From Myxococcota bacterium (lineage in GTDB: Bacteria; Myxococcota_A; UBA9160; UBA4427), in assembly GCA_030748735.1 (NCBI GenBank), contig JASMLK010000058.1, positions 1-64,000 on the forward strand: 64,000 nucleotides of DNA, written 5' to 3'. Below are positions 32,691-42,151 of the stretch, piece by piece (positions within the stretch are counted from its first letter, which is position 1; each line of letters starts with the position of its first letter). A program made the translations under genes and the position numbers. Under the pieces are notes generated by a model, which was not told the origin of the DNA, searched no databases, and saw only the letters and a list, made by a program, of their open reading frames with translations.

Positions 32691-34442
32691 ATGAAAGCCT
32701 TCCTGAACACGGGCATCCTCATCGTCGTCTCGTGTCTTGCGGTCCTGACCTGGGTCTGGCCGCCCGCGCTGTTCGCGTTCCTGCTCGTGGGGCCGCTTGC
32801 TGCGCTCAGCGTGTGGGGTCTTTCGGGCGGTGAACTCTCGGCGAGAGACATCTTCGTCTGGACGGCCGTGGCGGCGATCACGTCCGTCGTCGTCGTGGGC
32901 TACTTCTGGCCGGTTGCCCTGCTCGGGATGCTGCTGATCGGGCCCATCATCTTCCTGGGCGCCTGGGACATGTCCCAGACCCGCAGCTCGGTTCGCCGGA
33001 ACTTCCCGGTGATCGGGCACATGCGTTACCTGCTCGAGGAGATCCGCCCGGAGATCCAGCAGTACTTCATCGAATCGAATACGGACGGACGCCCGTTCGC
33101 GCGTGAAGATCGCAACGTGGTGTACCAGCGTTCGAAGGGGGCGTTGGACACCCTGCCGTTCGGAACGCAACGCGACGTCTACGCCACCGGCTACGAATGG
33201 ATCAACCACTCGATGGCTCCGTGCGAACCCGACGACATGAATCCCCGGGTGATGATCGGTGAAGGGACGTGCGAGCAACCCTACGACGCGTCGATCCTGA
33301 ACATCTCCGCAATGAGTTTCGGAGCGCTGAGTGGCAACGCGATCGAAGCACTCAACATAGGCGCGCGCGAAGGGGGCTTTGCGCACAACACGGGCGAAGG
33401 CGCGATCAGTCCGCACCACCTGCAGGGCGGCGATCTCATCTGGCAGATCGGTACGGGTTACTTTGGATGCCGTACTCAGGATGGTCGCTTCGACGCCGAG
33501 CGGTTCGTCGCGAACGCCACCCGCGACGCAGTCAAGATGATCGAGATCAAGATCTCCCAGGGCGCCAAGCCGGGGCACGGCGGGATCCTGCCCGCCGCCA
33601 AGATCACACCCGAGATCGCCGAGATTCGCGGAGTCCCTCTCGGCGCAGACGTGATCTCACCCCCTGCGCACACGGCCTTCACCACGCCGACCGGCCTGCT
33701 CGAATTCGTGGCGCGGTTGCGCGAGCTCTCGGGTGGCAAACCGGTGGGCTTCAAGCTGTGCGTCGGCAAACGCCGTGAGTTCCTGGCGGTTTGCAAGGCC
33801 ATGATCGAGACCGGTCTGCATCCGGACTTCATTGCGGTCGATGGTGGAGAAGGGGGGACGGGGGCCGCGCCGGTCGAGTTCTCCAACTCGTTGGGGTGTC
33901 CGCTCGTCGAAGGTCTCACCTTCGTTCATAGCGCCCTGCTTGGGGCGGGCGTGCGCGACAAGATCAAGATCATCGCTTCAGGCAAGGTCGCGAGCGGCTT
34001 CGGTGTGGTGAAACGGTTGGCCCTGGGTGCCGACCTCCTCTACGCAGCCCGCTCGATGATGATGTCCATGGGCTGCATCCAGGCGCGGCAATGCAACGCG
34101 AACACCTGCCCGGTCGGGATCGCGACCCAGAACCCGAATCTGACCAAGGGGTTGGTCGTGAGCAGGAAGTCGGCGCGGGTCGCCCTTTATCACGAAGAAA
34201 CGGTGGGGGCCGCGATGGAACTGATCGCGGCTGCAGGACTCACGTCTCCTTCGGCACTCGAGCCGTGGTACATCATGCGGCGGGTCTCGCCTTTCGAGAC
34301 GCGGCACTACGGCGAGATCATCCACTTCCTCGACGACGGCGCGTTATTGGGCGACGACCTTCCGCTGGAATACGAGCGCGCCTGGGTTGCAGCGACGGCG
34401 TCGTCCTTCGAACACGCTGCTGACGACGACGTTCACGCGTAG
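32691..34442 (+). CDS. Membrane-anchored FMN-binding glutamate synthase-like protein
   Basis: 583 residues. Two to three N-terminal transmembrane segments (about residues 5-95) precede a GltB-like FMN barrel. Visible are NISAMSFGALSGNAIEALN, GEGAISPHHLQGGDLIWQIG, KPGHGGILPAAKI, the flavin-site region FIAVDGGEGGTGAAPVEF, and a 3Fe-4S cluster motif in CIQARQCNANTCPVGIATQ. No amidotransferase domain is present, so this is not a complete glutamate synthase. Relatives with membrane anchors are widespread and mostly uncharacterised; ammonia-dependent or non-glutamate chemistry is possible. Confidence 0.85.
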   Translation: MKAFLNTGILIVVSCLAVLTWVWPPALFAFLLVGPLAALSVWGLSGGELSARDIFVWTAVAAITSVVVVGYFWPVALLGMLLIGPIIFLGAWDMSQTRSSVRRNFPVIGHMRYLLEEIRPEIQQYFIESNTDGRPFAREDRNVVYQRSKGALDTLPFGTQRDVYATGYEWINHSMAPCEPDDMNPRVMIGEGTCEQPYDASILNISAMSFGALSGNAIEALNIGAREGGFAHNTGEGAISPHHLQGGDLIWQIGTGYFGCRTQDGRFDAERFVANATRDAVKMIEIKISQGAKPGHGGILPAAKITPEIAEIRGVPLGADVISPPAHTAFTTPTGLLEFVARLRELSGGKPVGFKLCVGKRREFLAVCKAMIETGLHPDFIAVDGGEGGTGAAPVEFSNSLGCPLVEGLTFVHSALLGAGVRDKIKIIASGKVASGFGVVKRLALGADLLYAARSMMMSMGCIQARQCNANTCPVGIATQNPNLTKGLVVSRKSARVALYHEETVGAAMELIAAAGLTSPSALEPWYIMRRVSPFETRHYGEIIHFLDDGALLGDDLPLEYERAWVAATASSFEHAADDDVHA

Positions 34443-34465
34443 ACCGGCCGGCCGGTCACAGAGCC

Positions 34466-35338
34466 TCACATGTCGTCGAGGAACTTCTTCTCGATGACGA
34501 GGTTCTTCCACCGGAGGGTTTCCTTGCCTTTCGGCCATGGCACGCCGTTGCGACCCCAGTTGGCATTCGGTCGCTCGAAGACTTCCGCCGGCGGTGGGCG
34601 GTAGATCGCTTCGGGTGAGTTGTCCTCGATGCCGAAGAGGGGGAAGTACTCCTTCGCGACGAAGAAGACGTTCGGGCCCCAGGACATCTGGTACAGCAGC
34701 TCGTAGCCCTTCTTCTTGCCCAGGTTCACCAGCGACTGCATGCTTGCGCCGATGTAGTAGGTCTGGTCCCAATAGTTCATCGGGTGAAAATCGATCACCA
34801 TCAGCTCGGGCGGCGGGAAGACGAGGTTCGTTTCGATCATCACGACCTTCGGCCGAAAGTCGTGGATCGCGCGCCAGACGTAGTAGTCGTTGCTGTCGAT
34901 GTCGATGACGAGAAAGTCGAGATCCTTCGGTACCCCCGCGCGTTCGAACAGGACCTCGATGTTTCCCGGCCAGACCCAGGCCTGCTCGGTCTTCGTGCCG
35001 GGGTAGTCGGCGTAGTTCTTCGCGAGCTGTCGCGCGCGCCCCTTGTTGCCCTCGATCTGGTAGCTCTTCCAGCCGTGATTCACGACCAGGTTGCGCATGT
35101 TGCTGTTGTTGATGCCGTCGTACGCACCGAACTCGACTGCGAACTTCGGCCCCGGTTCGATGATCTCGAAGATCTTCTCGACCACGCCGTCTTCACCGAA
35201 CTGCGAGAACCCCTTTCGCTCGGCTGCTTTCAGATCGACGGGTTCTACCCGGGGCTCGTCTGCAGCGGCGGGCGCCGACACAAGCAGAACGACTGCGGCT
35301 GCGAGCAGGGCGAGCGGGATCGTGGATCGAACAACCAT
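34466..35338 (-). CDS. Exported FkbM-like / methyltransferase-fold protein
   Basis: 290 residues. It has a clear Sec signal (MVVRSTIPLALL, a hydrophobic core, cleavage near APAAADEP). The mature part reads FSQFGEDGVVEKIFEIIEPG, AVEFGAYDGINNSNMRNLV (the SAM-loop position), SYQIEGNKGRARQLAKNY, FLVIDIDSNDYYVWRAI and VVMIETN. These are the order and motifs of FkbM-like methyltransferases. The Asn/Asp-rich DIDSNDYYVW region corresponds to the usual VDVEGxE segment. It is predicted periplasmic, where SAM is not expected, so the fold may have been reused. AAGGA precedes the ATG at 35338. Confidence 0.75.
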   Translation of the reverse strand: MVVRSTIPLALLAAAVVLLVSAPAAADEPRVEPVDLKAAERKGFSQFGEDGVVEKIFEIIEPGPKFAVEFGAYDGINNSNMRNLVVNHGWKSYQIEGNKGRARQLAKNYADYPGTKTEQAWVWPGNIEVLFERAGVPKDLDFLVIDIDSNDYYVWRAIHDFRPKVVMIETNLVFPPPELMVIDFHPMNYWDQTYYIGASMQSLVNLGKKKGYELLYQMSWGPNVFFVAKEYFPLFGIEDNSPEAIYRPPPAEVFERPNANWGRNGVPWPKGKETLRWKNLVIEKKFLDDM

Positions 35339-35501
35339 GGGTGTTCCTTCAGCAATCGTCGTGAGGCCTTCGAAGTGTACGTCTTGCACTCCGCGGACAG
35401 CAAACCAGGCTTCTCCACCGTAGGGGACCAGCCGGCGCGCGTTCGCCGTATGACGCCGGCCACCCGGTAGACTACGCGCGCGCGATCGCGAGGAGGCAGT
35501 G

Positions 35502-35690
35502 ATGGGTATCCCGGTGCAGGGTCATTGCGACAACAGCTTTGGCGAGATCCGCGAGATCTTCGAGAGGTGCTTCGATGGCGACGAAGAGATCGGGGCGGCC
35601 ATCTGCGCCCATCAAGCGACCGAGCGTTCCCGGGTCGCTCCGTGCGCAGGGTGTTGCCCTCGACTTCGTGGGTTCATAATCTCAACGTGA
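35502..35690 (+). pseudogene. N-terminal remnant of a beta-lactamase-family serine hydrolase
   Basis: GAGGAGG precedes the ATG. The first 35 or so residues, MGIPVQGHCDNSFGEIREIF then ERCFDGDEEIGAAICA, match the start of EstB/class C beta-lactamase-like serine hydrolases (GHCDxxFxxVRxxFxxNF...EVGAAV). After that the frame turns into unrelated Arg/Pro/Cys-rich sequence and stops at 35690. The SxxK and YxN catalytic motifs are absent. The ribosome binding site survives although the body is gone. Confidence 0.6.
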
Positions 35691-35713
35691 CTTCAGTCTA
35701 AAGGAGGTGTGCG

Positions 35714-36373
35714 ATGCGCTCGGGAATGGTCGTGGCAGCGCTCATCTTTTCGATCGCGCTGCAGAGTGCCGCGTCTGCAGAAACTCCGTCGAGCTACGAG
35801 GGGCGGCTTCTATTCAACTCCTATTGCCTGCTCTGTCACGGTCCCGACGGAAAGGGAGGAGGCCCGCTCGCGAGGAAGATGGAGGTCGAGCCGGCGGACC
35901 TGACCCGCACCATTCGCACGAGAAGTGATGTGGCGCTCAAAAAGATCATCTCGGGCGAGGGGCGCCAATTCATCTCTGGCCGCGACCGGCACAACATCAT
36001 CAGCGACGCCATGCCCGAATGGAAGGACGTCTTCAGCGACGAGGAGATCGCCTCTCTGATCGCGTACTTGCGTTTTCTGAACGCCTCGAAGCACCCGCTC
36101 ATGGCCGACCCCGAAAAGGGACACGAGCTGTACCAGAAGTACTGCCGAGCATGCCATGGACTCGACGGGGAGGGTGACGGCGTGATGACTTCCCTGATCG
36201 ACATCGAGCCGATGGACCACACCAACAGCCTGAGCATGAACGAGATCAGCAACCTCGAGATGATCCGGGTCATCAAGAACGGCAAGGGTGACTACATGCC
36301 GGGCTGGAAGGACATCATCAGCGACGAGGACGTCAAAGCACTCGTGAGTTACATCCGCTTGCTGAGTCACTGA
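35714..36373 (+). CDS. Exported diheme cytochrome c
   Basis: 219 residues with a Sec signal (MRSGMVVAALIFSIALQSAA, cleavage after ASA) and two class I cytochrome c domains. The haem sites are CLLCHGPDGKGGG and CRACHGLDGEGDG. Each domain ends in the usual amphipathic helix and has a Met candidate (DAMPEWKD and DYMPGWKD). A periplasmic electron carrier. AAAGGAGG lies upstream of the ATG. It follows the broken serine hydrolase and precedes the D-aminoacylase gene. No oxidase or reductase partner is adjacent. Confidence 0.92.
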   Translation: MRSGMVVAALIFSIALQSAASAETPSSYEGRLLFNSYCLLCHGPDGKGGGPLARKMEVEPADLTRTIRTRSDVALKKIISGEGRQFISGRDRHNIISDAMPEWKDVFSDEEIASLIAYLRFLNASKHPLMADPEKGHELYQKYCRACHGLDGEGDGVMTSLIDIEPMDHTNSLSMNEISNLEMIRVIKNGKGDYMPGWKDIISDEDVKALVSYIRLLSH

Positions 36374-36426
36374 TCGGACGAGCTTGGCTACGTTGCGGTG
36401 CGACCGAAGCGCCCAGGAGACGATTG

Positions 36427-38055
36427 ATGGAATGCGATGTGAAGCTCAGCGGAGGCCAGGTGATCGACGGCACGGGCGCGCCCGCGTCGGTTGCAGACGT
36501 GGCGATCACCGGCGGTTCGATCCAGGCCGTTGGAGACCTGTCCGACCTGTCCGCGGCACGTGAGGTCGACTGTACGGGGAGCTTCGTGGTGCCCGGGTTC
36601 ATCGACATCCATTCCCATTCAGACTGGATCGTGCCCGGCCGCGATTGTGGAGCACTCGTCGAACCGTTCATTCGTCAGGGCATGACGAGCCTCGTCGGTG
36701 GCAATTGCGGCTTCAGTCCTGCGCCGGTCAGCGACCGCAGTCGCTCCTCGGCCCGCAAGAGCAGTCTGCTCATGGTCGACGAGCCGGTCGAACCACGCTG
36801 GGACACCATGGCGCAGTTCCTCGACGGCCTGGAAGAGACGGGGGTTCCGTTGAACGTCGCGGAGCTGGTGGGCCACGGTGCGGTTCGCAGTGCAGTCAGT
36901 GGTGCGCTCGATCCGGCCGAACCCGACGACGATGCTCTGCGCGAAATGGAGCGCTTGTTTCGCGAATCCCTCGATGCGGGTTGTGTGGGGATCAGTACGG
37001 GCCTCGGCTACGCGCCCGGCATCTTCGCGGGCGCGCGGGAACTGGCTGCGGTAGCCGGCTTTGCGGCCGCTGCCGATGTCCTCTTTACCTCTCACGTGAA
37101 GGCGTATAGCTGGGTGAGCCCGGTCTTCCAGACCGACCCCGGCGAGATGCCCCACAACATCGCCGCGCTCCACGAAGTGATGAATGCGGCTCGCGAGGGT
37201 GGGGCGCGCCTGCAGCTTTCGCATCTCATCTTCGTCGGGCGCGAGACGTGGAAGACCTGCGGTCAGGCGATCGCGGCCGTCGAAGCCGAGCGGGAGCGCG
37301 GGCTCGACGTGGCCTTCGATGCCTTTCCCTACACGGCGGGCAACACGACGGCGGCGGTGCTCTTTCCGCCGGAGATGCTGCCTCATCTCGAATCGATCCT
37401 GCAGGACCCGGAAGCGCTCGAAGGCGTGAAGGCGTTGGGGCACGACGTATTCTCGAAGATCGGCTTCTTCCTGGAAGACATCCAGATCATGAACGCCAAC
37501 GCGGCGCGCTTCGACGAATACAACGGGCTCTTTGTGGGGGAAGCAGCGAAACGCGCGGGGATGGATGCGTGGGAGTTCTACGCGCGCATGGTCGTGGATA
37601 GCCAGCGCAACGCCCGCGTCTTGAATCACACCTACAGCGGACACGAAGGTGAAGAGGCCGCGCTACGCGCAGTGCTCGCTCACCCCCTCTGCACGATCGA
37701 GACCGACACCATCCTCACCGAGAACGGCCACCAGAACCCTGCGAGCTTCGGCACCTTCCCGCGCGTGCTCCACACCTACGTGCGCGAGGGGCTCTTCTCA
37801 CTCGAAGAGGCGGTGCGAAAGATGACCGGAGCGCCGGCCGAACGTCTCGGTTGGACCGACCGCGGCTTCGTGCGCGAAGGAGCCGCGGCGGACATCGTCG
37901 TCTTCGACGACGAGCGCCTGCGCGACACCGCCACCTTCGAGACGCCCGATCGTTTTCCCACAGGCATCGATCACGTGTTCATCAACGGCGCCCACGTAGT
38001 CGATGGCGACACCTATGATGCCGGAGCTTCCGCGGGCCGCGTTCTGCGCGGATAG
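36427..38055 (+). CDS. N-acyl-D-amino-acid deacylase (D-aminoacylase)-type amidohydrolase
   Basis: 542 residues. Metal-binding HxH is in PGFIDIHSHSDWIV (about residues 56-69). The family features GMTSLVGGNCGFSPAP, a glutamate-ligand region, and the C-terminal GREGAAADIVVFD-like motif (FVREGAAADIVVFDDERL) are present. It hydrolyses N-acyl-D-amino acids or related amides in the cytoplasm. The ATG at 36427 is preferred over the TTG at 36424; AGGAG lies upstream. Convergent with an MFS transporter gene. Confidence 0.88.
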   Translation: MECDVKLSGGQVIDGTGAPASVADVAITGGSIQAVGDLSDLSAAREVDCTGSFVVPGFIDIHSHSDWIVPGRDCGALVEPFIRQGMTSLVGGNCGFSPAPVSDRSRSSARKSSLLMVDEPVEPRWDTMAQFLDGLEETGVPLNVAELVGHGAVRSAVSGALDPAEPDDDALREMERLFRESLDAGCVGISTGLGYAPGIFAGARELAAVAGFAAAADVLFTSHVKAYSWVSPVFQTDPGEMPHNIAALHEVMNAAREGGARLQLSHLIFVGRETWKTCGQAIAAVEAERERGLDVAFDAFPYTAGNTTAAVLFPPEMLPHLESILQDPEALEGVKALGHDVFSKIGFFLEDIQIMNANAARFDEYNGLFVGEAAKRAGMDAWEFYARMVVDSQRNARVLNHTYSGHEGEEAALRAVLAHPLCTIETDTILTENGHQNPASFGTFPRVLHTYVREGLFSLEEAVRKMTGAPAERLGWTDRGFVREGAAADIVVFDDERLRDTATFETPDRFPTGIDHVFINGAHVVDGDTYDAGASAGRVLRG

Positions 38056-38090
38056 GTGGTACGTCGAACGCGGGTGTCTCGATTTGGAGA

Positions 38091-39272
38091 TCAGGATGCT
38101 GTCGGTGCGGCGCCTGCGACGGCTGCCCGCCAGCGTGGAGCCACGATGCCGTTGAGGATCGCCAATGCGATCAGCGACATCGCTCCCGCCGTCAGGAAGG
38201 CGGCGCGATAGTCGATACCGCTCGCGATCAATCCAAAGAGCGGGCCGATCACCGCGTTGGCGATGTCGAAGAAGCCCGTGTAGGTCGCCATCGCCGCACC
38301 CCGTTCGTTCGGGGGCACCCCCGCTACTGCGACCGCGATGAACGAGGGCGACTGCAGTGAGAGCCCACAGGCCAGCATCGCAGCACCGACGAACAAGCCG
38401 GCGGGTGCTTTCCAGAACGCCACCACGAGCGCCGCGACTACGGTGAGGCCGAGTGCGAGCGAGCCGGCGCGGATCGGTCCGATCTGGTCGGGGACACGAC
38501 CGAAGGCGATACGCACGATCACGATGGTGATCGACGACACGAGGAAGATGGCCCCCACATCGTCGAGTCCAACTTCGCGCGCGTAGAGGGGAACGAACAT
38601 CATGAAACCATTGAAGGCGAAGACCCCGAACAGCGACACCGAACCCGGCCAAAGCGCATTGGGGTGCACCAGCGGCGCCGGGACGGCGTGGGGATCGCCG
38701 GGACGATGGGAAAGCTGCGTGGCGATCAACCCGGCGCTCAGTGTGGCTCCGGCGGCCACGAACCAGATCCACCCATAGCCCAACAGTGCGAGCAGGGCCT
38801 CGGCCGCCGAAGGCCCGAGCCCCATCCCGATGTGAAACGAAATGAGAATGTAGGAAGCAGCCTCGCTGCGTCGCGATTCGGGAGCCAGTTCGATCGAGAG
38901 CATCGTCGACGCGGTCATCACCGCAGCATTGCCGCACCCCAGGATGAGACGTGCCGCGATCGCACCGGGCACCGATGGAATCGCCGCCAGGACACACATT
39001 GCCAGCGTTGCGAATGCCGAGCCGACGACGAGTACGCGCCTCGCACCGCGCATGTCGCCGAGCCTGCCGAACCACATGCGGGTGAATAGGGCCGAGACCG
39101 CCATCGAGCCCATCACCACGCCCGCCGTCACCTCGGTCCCACCGAGTTCGTCGACGACGTAGCGCGGCAAGAGCGCATTGAGCGCACCGTTGCCGAGGAA
39201 GTACACGCTCGCGCACGCCATCAACGTCCAGAACTCGGGCGTGAGCAGGGACTCGGGTCGGGGCTTCGTCAA
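38091..39272 (-). CDS. MFS transporter
   Basis: 393 residues with about 12 hydrophobic segments and the loop-2 MFS motif in FTRMWFGRLGDMRGARRVLV (GxxxDxxGxR type). Putative efflux or uptake of a small molecule. The TTG start at 39270-39272 overlaps the stop of an aldo/keto reductase remnant by TTGA, so translation was once coupled to that gene. Confidence 0.88.
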   Translation of the reverse strand: MTKPRPESLLTPEFWTLMACASVYFLGNGALNALLPRYVVDELGGTEVTAGVVMGSMAVSALFTRMWFGRLGDMRGARRVLVVGSAFATLAMCVLAAIPSVPGAIAARLILGCGNAAVMTASTMLSIELAPESRRSEAASYILISFHIGMGLGPSAAEALLALLGYGWIWFVAAGATLSAGLIATQLSHRPGDPHAVPAPLVHPNALWPGSVSLFGVFAFNGFMMFVPLYAREVGLDDVGAIFLVSSITIVIVRIAFGRVPDQIGPIRAGSLALGLTVVAALVVAFWKAPAGLFVGAAMLACGLSLQSPSFIAVAVAGVPPNERGAAMATYTGFFDIANAVIGPLFGLIASGIDYRAAFLTAGAMSLIALAILNGIVAPRWRAAVAGAAPTAS

Positions 39273-39574
39273 TCTTCCGTATCCGAGGACTTCATCCAGG
39301 CGTGGGCATAGCGATCGCCCACGATTCGATCGGGTGTGAAGAGCGCGTCGAGGTGGTCGATCCGTTCAGCGTCGAGCTCGATTTCGGCTGCGGCCGCGTT
39401 CTCTTCGAGGCCGTAGGCGTTCGCCGTGTCGAAGAAGGTGACGCCGATTTCGATCGCGCGGTGCAGCGTCTTTTCCGCTTCGTCGGGGTCGGCCTTGCCG
39501 TAGCTGTCCGTCATGCTCATGCAGCCGAGGCCAATGGCGCTGACATCGAGCGCGCCGAGGGTGCGTCGCTTCAT
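39269..39574 (-). pseudogene. Aldo/keto reductase with its middle deleted in frame
   Basis: The 101-residue frame begins as a normal reductase (MKRRTLGALDVSAIGLGCMS, then GVTFFDTANAYGLEEN, which holds the catalytic-region Asp). It then passes directly to the C-terminal segment AEIELDAERIDHLDALFTPD. About 220 residues are missing, including the catalytic Tyr/Lys/His and the NADPH site. The frame is kept open. The product cannot be an active reductase. Confidence 0.7.
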
Positions 39575-39726
39575 GGGTTCGTCCTTGGAGTTGAAGATTC
39601 GACTGTATCAGGGTCAGGAGGCCGCCGAACGCATCGGGGTGTCGTGGGTGAAGCGTCGCAGCCACCCGCGCGAGGATCCGCTATCACAAGTCCACCCGAT
39701 AGCCCATCCGGGAGAGGAGCACAGAC

Positions 39727-40368
39727 ATGCCCAGACTGCGACAGGTGTCCCGCAAGGACGCCCACCCGACTGCCATCACCATCTACGACATGCTCTTCGC
39801 TGACCGCGACCCGGTGGCAGAGCCCGGCACGGCCACTGGCACGCCGGGCAATTGGTGGACCGTCTTCGCTGGTGTGCCCGACGCCTTCGATCACACGACG
39901 TCGGGCTTTGCGTTCTACCGCAGTCCGAACCGCGAACTCTCAGCGCAACTACGCGAACTCGGTCAGCTCCGTGCGGGTTACGTGGTGGGCAGCAAGTTCG
40001 TCTTCTCGCAGCACTGCAAGGCCTCGCGTGATGTCGGCCTCAGCGAAGAGAAGATCGAGGCCATCCGCGCGTGGCCGGTAGCCGACTGCTACTCGCCCGT
40101 CGAGCGCGCGGTTCTGGCGTACACCGACTGCCTGGTACTCGAGAACGGGCGCGTACCCGACGCCGTCTTCGATGCCCTGCGCGCAGAACTCAACGACACC
40201 GAGATTCTCGAGTTCACCTACATCACGTGCACGTACGCGATGCACGCGACGATGAGCCGGGCACTCCGCCTCGAATACGACGACGTCGACGACCCGATCG
40301 TCGAGGTCGCGGCCCCCGAAGGCGCGTCGGCGGACGTGATGGCGGCGGTGGACGCGGCGGACGAGTAG
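39727..40368 (+). CDS. Carboxymuconolactone decarboxylase/AhpD-like protein
   Basis: 213 residues, all-helical CMD/AhpD fold. RELGQLRAGYVVGSKFVFSQ and HCKASRDVGLSEEKIEAI form the core helix hairpin. The CxxC of AhpD peroxidase activity is absent; FSQHCKASRD occupies that place. AVLAYTDCLVLENGRVPDAV and the late ITCTYAMHATMSRAL helix are also typical. The role is unclear: decarboxylase, peroxidase partner or other. GGGAGAGGAG precedes the ATG. Convergent with the thiolase gene. Confidence 0.8.
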   Translation: MPRLRQVSRKDAHPTAITIYDMLFADRDPVAEPGTATGTPGNWWTVFAGVPDAFDHTTSGFAFYRSPNRELSAQLRELGQLRAGYVVGSKFVFSQHCKASRDVGLSEEKIEAIRAWPVADCYSPVERAVLAYTDCLVLENGRVPDAVFDALRAELNDTEILEFTYITCTYAMHATMSRALRLEYDDVDDPIVEVAAPEGASADVMAAVDAADE

Positions 40369-40395
40369 CCCGCCGCGAGCCGCTCGCGTCTTCGC

Positions 40396-41637
40396 TCAGA
40401 CCCGTTCGATGATGATCGCCGGCGCCATGCCGCCGCCGGCACACATCGTGATCAGGCCGCGTTGCTGGTCGGTGCGTTCCAATTCGTCGAGCACCGTGCC
40501 GATCAGGATCGAACCCGTTGCACCGATCGGGTGACCGAGCGCCATCGCGCCGCCGTTCACGTTGACCTTTTCGCGGTCGAGGTCGAGGTCGCGGATGAAC
40601 TTCTCGGCCACCACCGAAAACGCCTCGTTGATCTCGAACAGATCGATGTCTTCCTTCTTCAGCCCCGCCCTGGCGAGCACCTTCTTCGCGGCGGGAACCG
40701 GAGCGTTGAGCATCAGGGTCGGACAGTCGCCCATGTTGGCGGTCGCCACGATGCGCGCGCGGGCCTTCATGCCGGTGCGCTTCATGTAGTCCTCTGAAGC
40801 CAGTAGCAGTGCGGCCGCACCATCTACGACACCCGAAGAGTTGCCCGCGTGATGGATGTGGTCGAACTCGGTGATCTGCGGGTACTTCTGACGGATCAAG
40901 TCGCCGTAGGTCGTCCCGGCTTCGTCGACCGGGATGTCGGCCCAGGCGCTGAACACGGGCTTGAGCTTCGCGAGACCTTCCATCGTCGTGCCGCCGCGCG
41001 GGAACTCTTCGTGATCGAGCGCGAGGGAACCGTCGAGGTTGTAGACGGGAACGAGCGACTTGTCGAAGCGCTTCTCTTCGATCGCGCGAGCGGCGCGGTC
41101 CTGGGAAACCACGGCGAGTTCGTCGACGGCCTGGCGGTCGATCCCTTCGAGGGTCGCGATCGCGTCGGCGCAAACACCCTGCTGCGATTGCGGGTGCTTT
41201 TCGCGCAAGCGGAGGTTGCCGTTGTCCATCATCGGGGGCTTCGTGGGGTCAGCCGTGGCCGCCGTGTAACTCATCATCTCGGTGCCACCGGCGATCACGA
41301 GATCTTCCATGCCCGACATGACTTCGGCTGCGGCGAGGTTCACGGCCGTGATGCCCGAACCACAGAAGCGGTCGAGAGTCACGCCCGAAGCCTTCACGTC
41401 ATAGCCGGCGTCGAGTGCGGCCATGCGGCCGAGGTCGCCACTCTGGTCGCCACGTTGCGAACTGGTTCCCCAGATGATGTCGTCGACCTCCGAAGTATCG
41501 AGGCTGTTTCGATCGGCGATCGCTTTCAAGACCGTTGCGCCGAGATGCTGGGGGTGAAAGTGCGCGAGTGCGCCCTTGCCGACCTTTCCGATGCCGCGGG
41601 GCGTGCGACATGCGTCGACGATGAATGCTTCTGCCAT
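40396..41637 (-). CDS. Thiolase (acetyl-CoA acyltransferase family)
   Basis: 413 residues. Nucleophilic Cys92 in TLDRFCGSGITAV, then FEINEAFSVV, NVNGGAMALGHPIGATGS (catalytic His) and MCAGGGMAPAI (second catalytic Cys). Cleaves 3-ketoacyl-CoA to acetyl-CoA plus a shortened acyl-CoA, or the reverse. AAGGAG precedes the ATG. It is the downstream end of a leftward series that includes an enoyl-CoA hydratase, a phosphotransferase-like protein and two RDRSWG-motif proteins. An amidohydrolase fragment interrupts that series just upstream. Confidence 0.95.
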   Translation of the reverse strand: MAEAFIVDACRTPRGIGKVGKGALAHFHPQHLGATVLKAIADRNSLDTSEVDDIIWGTSSQRGDQSGDLGRMAALDAGYDVKASGVTLDRFCGSGITAVNLAAAEVMSGMEDLVIAGGTEMMSYTAATADPTKPPMMDNGNLRLREKHPQSQQGVCADAIATLEGIDRQAVDELAVVSQDRAARAIEEKRFDKSLVPVYNLDGSLALDHEEFPRGGTTMEGLAKLKPVFSAWADIPVDEAGTTYGDLIRQKYPQITEFDHIHHAGNSSGVVDGAAALLLASEDYMKRTGMKARARIVATANMGDCPTLMLNAPVPAAKKVLARAGLKKEDIDLFEINEAFSVVAEKFIRDLDLDREKVNVNGGAMALGHPIGATGSILIGTVLDELERTDQQRGLITMCAGGGMAPAIIIERV

Positions 41638-41695
41638 GGGGGTCTCCTTGTCCTGGGGCAGCTTGGTGAAGGCGAAGGGTGTATCTCGCGCGGCG

Positions 41696-42127
41696 TCATG
41701 TCAACGCAATGCCATCTGCCTTTACGAAAGTCCCACCCTTCACGATGACGTCGACTGCGCTCAGTGCGTGCAGGTCGACGAGCGGGTCTCCCTTCACGGC
41801 GATGAGATCGGCGCGTTTGCCCTTCGCGATGGAGCCGATCTCGTCCTGCATGTCGATGATCTGGGCGTTCAGCGACGTCGCCCTGCGAAGGATGTCGGCA
41901 TTGGGAATGCCGGCGTTCGCGAAGTGCTGGAGTTCATCCTTGTAGCGCCCGAAGAACTGGGTCCATGGATTCCCGATGTCGGATCCGATCCCGACGTTCG
42001 CACCCATGCGGTAGAGGTTCTTCAGGTTCTCCATCACGTTGACGGCCAGCGATTGTTCGTCGATCCAGCCGACGACGAGGTGTCGCGGGATGGTGCCTGT
42101 GGTGGCGATGCCCGGGCCGATACGCAT
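41696..42127 (-). pseudogene. C-terminal fragment of an amidohydrolase
   Basis: The 143 residues contain only the last part of an imidazolonepropionase/amidohydrolase-like barrel. GANVGIGSDIGNPWTQFFGR carries the catalytic Asp region, and LRRATSLNAQIIDMQDEIGS with AKGKRADLIAVKGDPLVDL is the usual C-terminus. The N-terminal HxH metal site and most of the barrel are missing. The gene begins abruptly 24 bases after the enoyl-CoA hydratase stop, with no ribosome binding site. A remnant rather than a functional gene. Confidence 0.75.
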
Positions 42128-42151
42128 GAAGAATTGCAGTCGAAGGAGCGA

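Noticed and set aside
32691-34442. Calling the membrane-anchored FMN protein glutamate synthase (gltB)
   Set aside because: It has no glutamine amidotransferase domain and carries N-terminal membrane segments, so only the FMN barrel is shared.
39727-40368. AhpD alkylhydroperoxidase assignment
   Set aside because: The CxxC peroxidatic pair of AhpD is absent from the core helix; only the broader CMD fold is supported.
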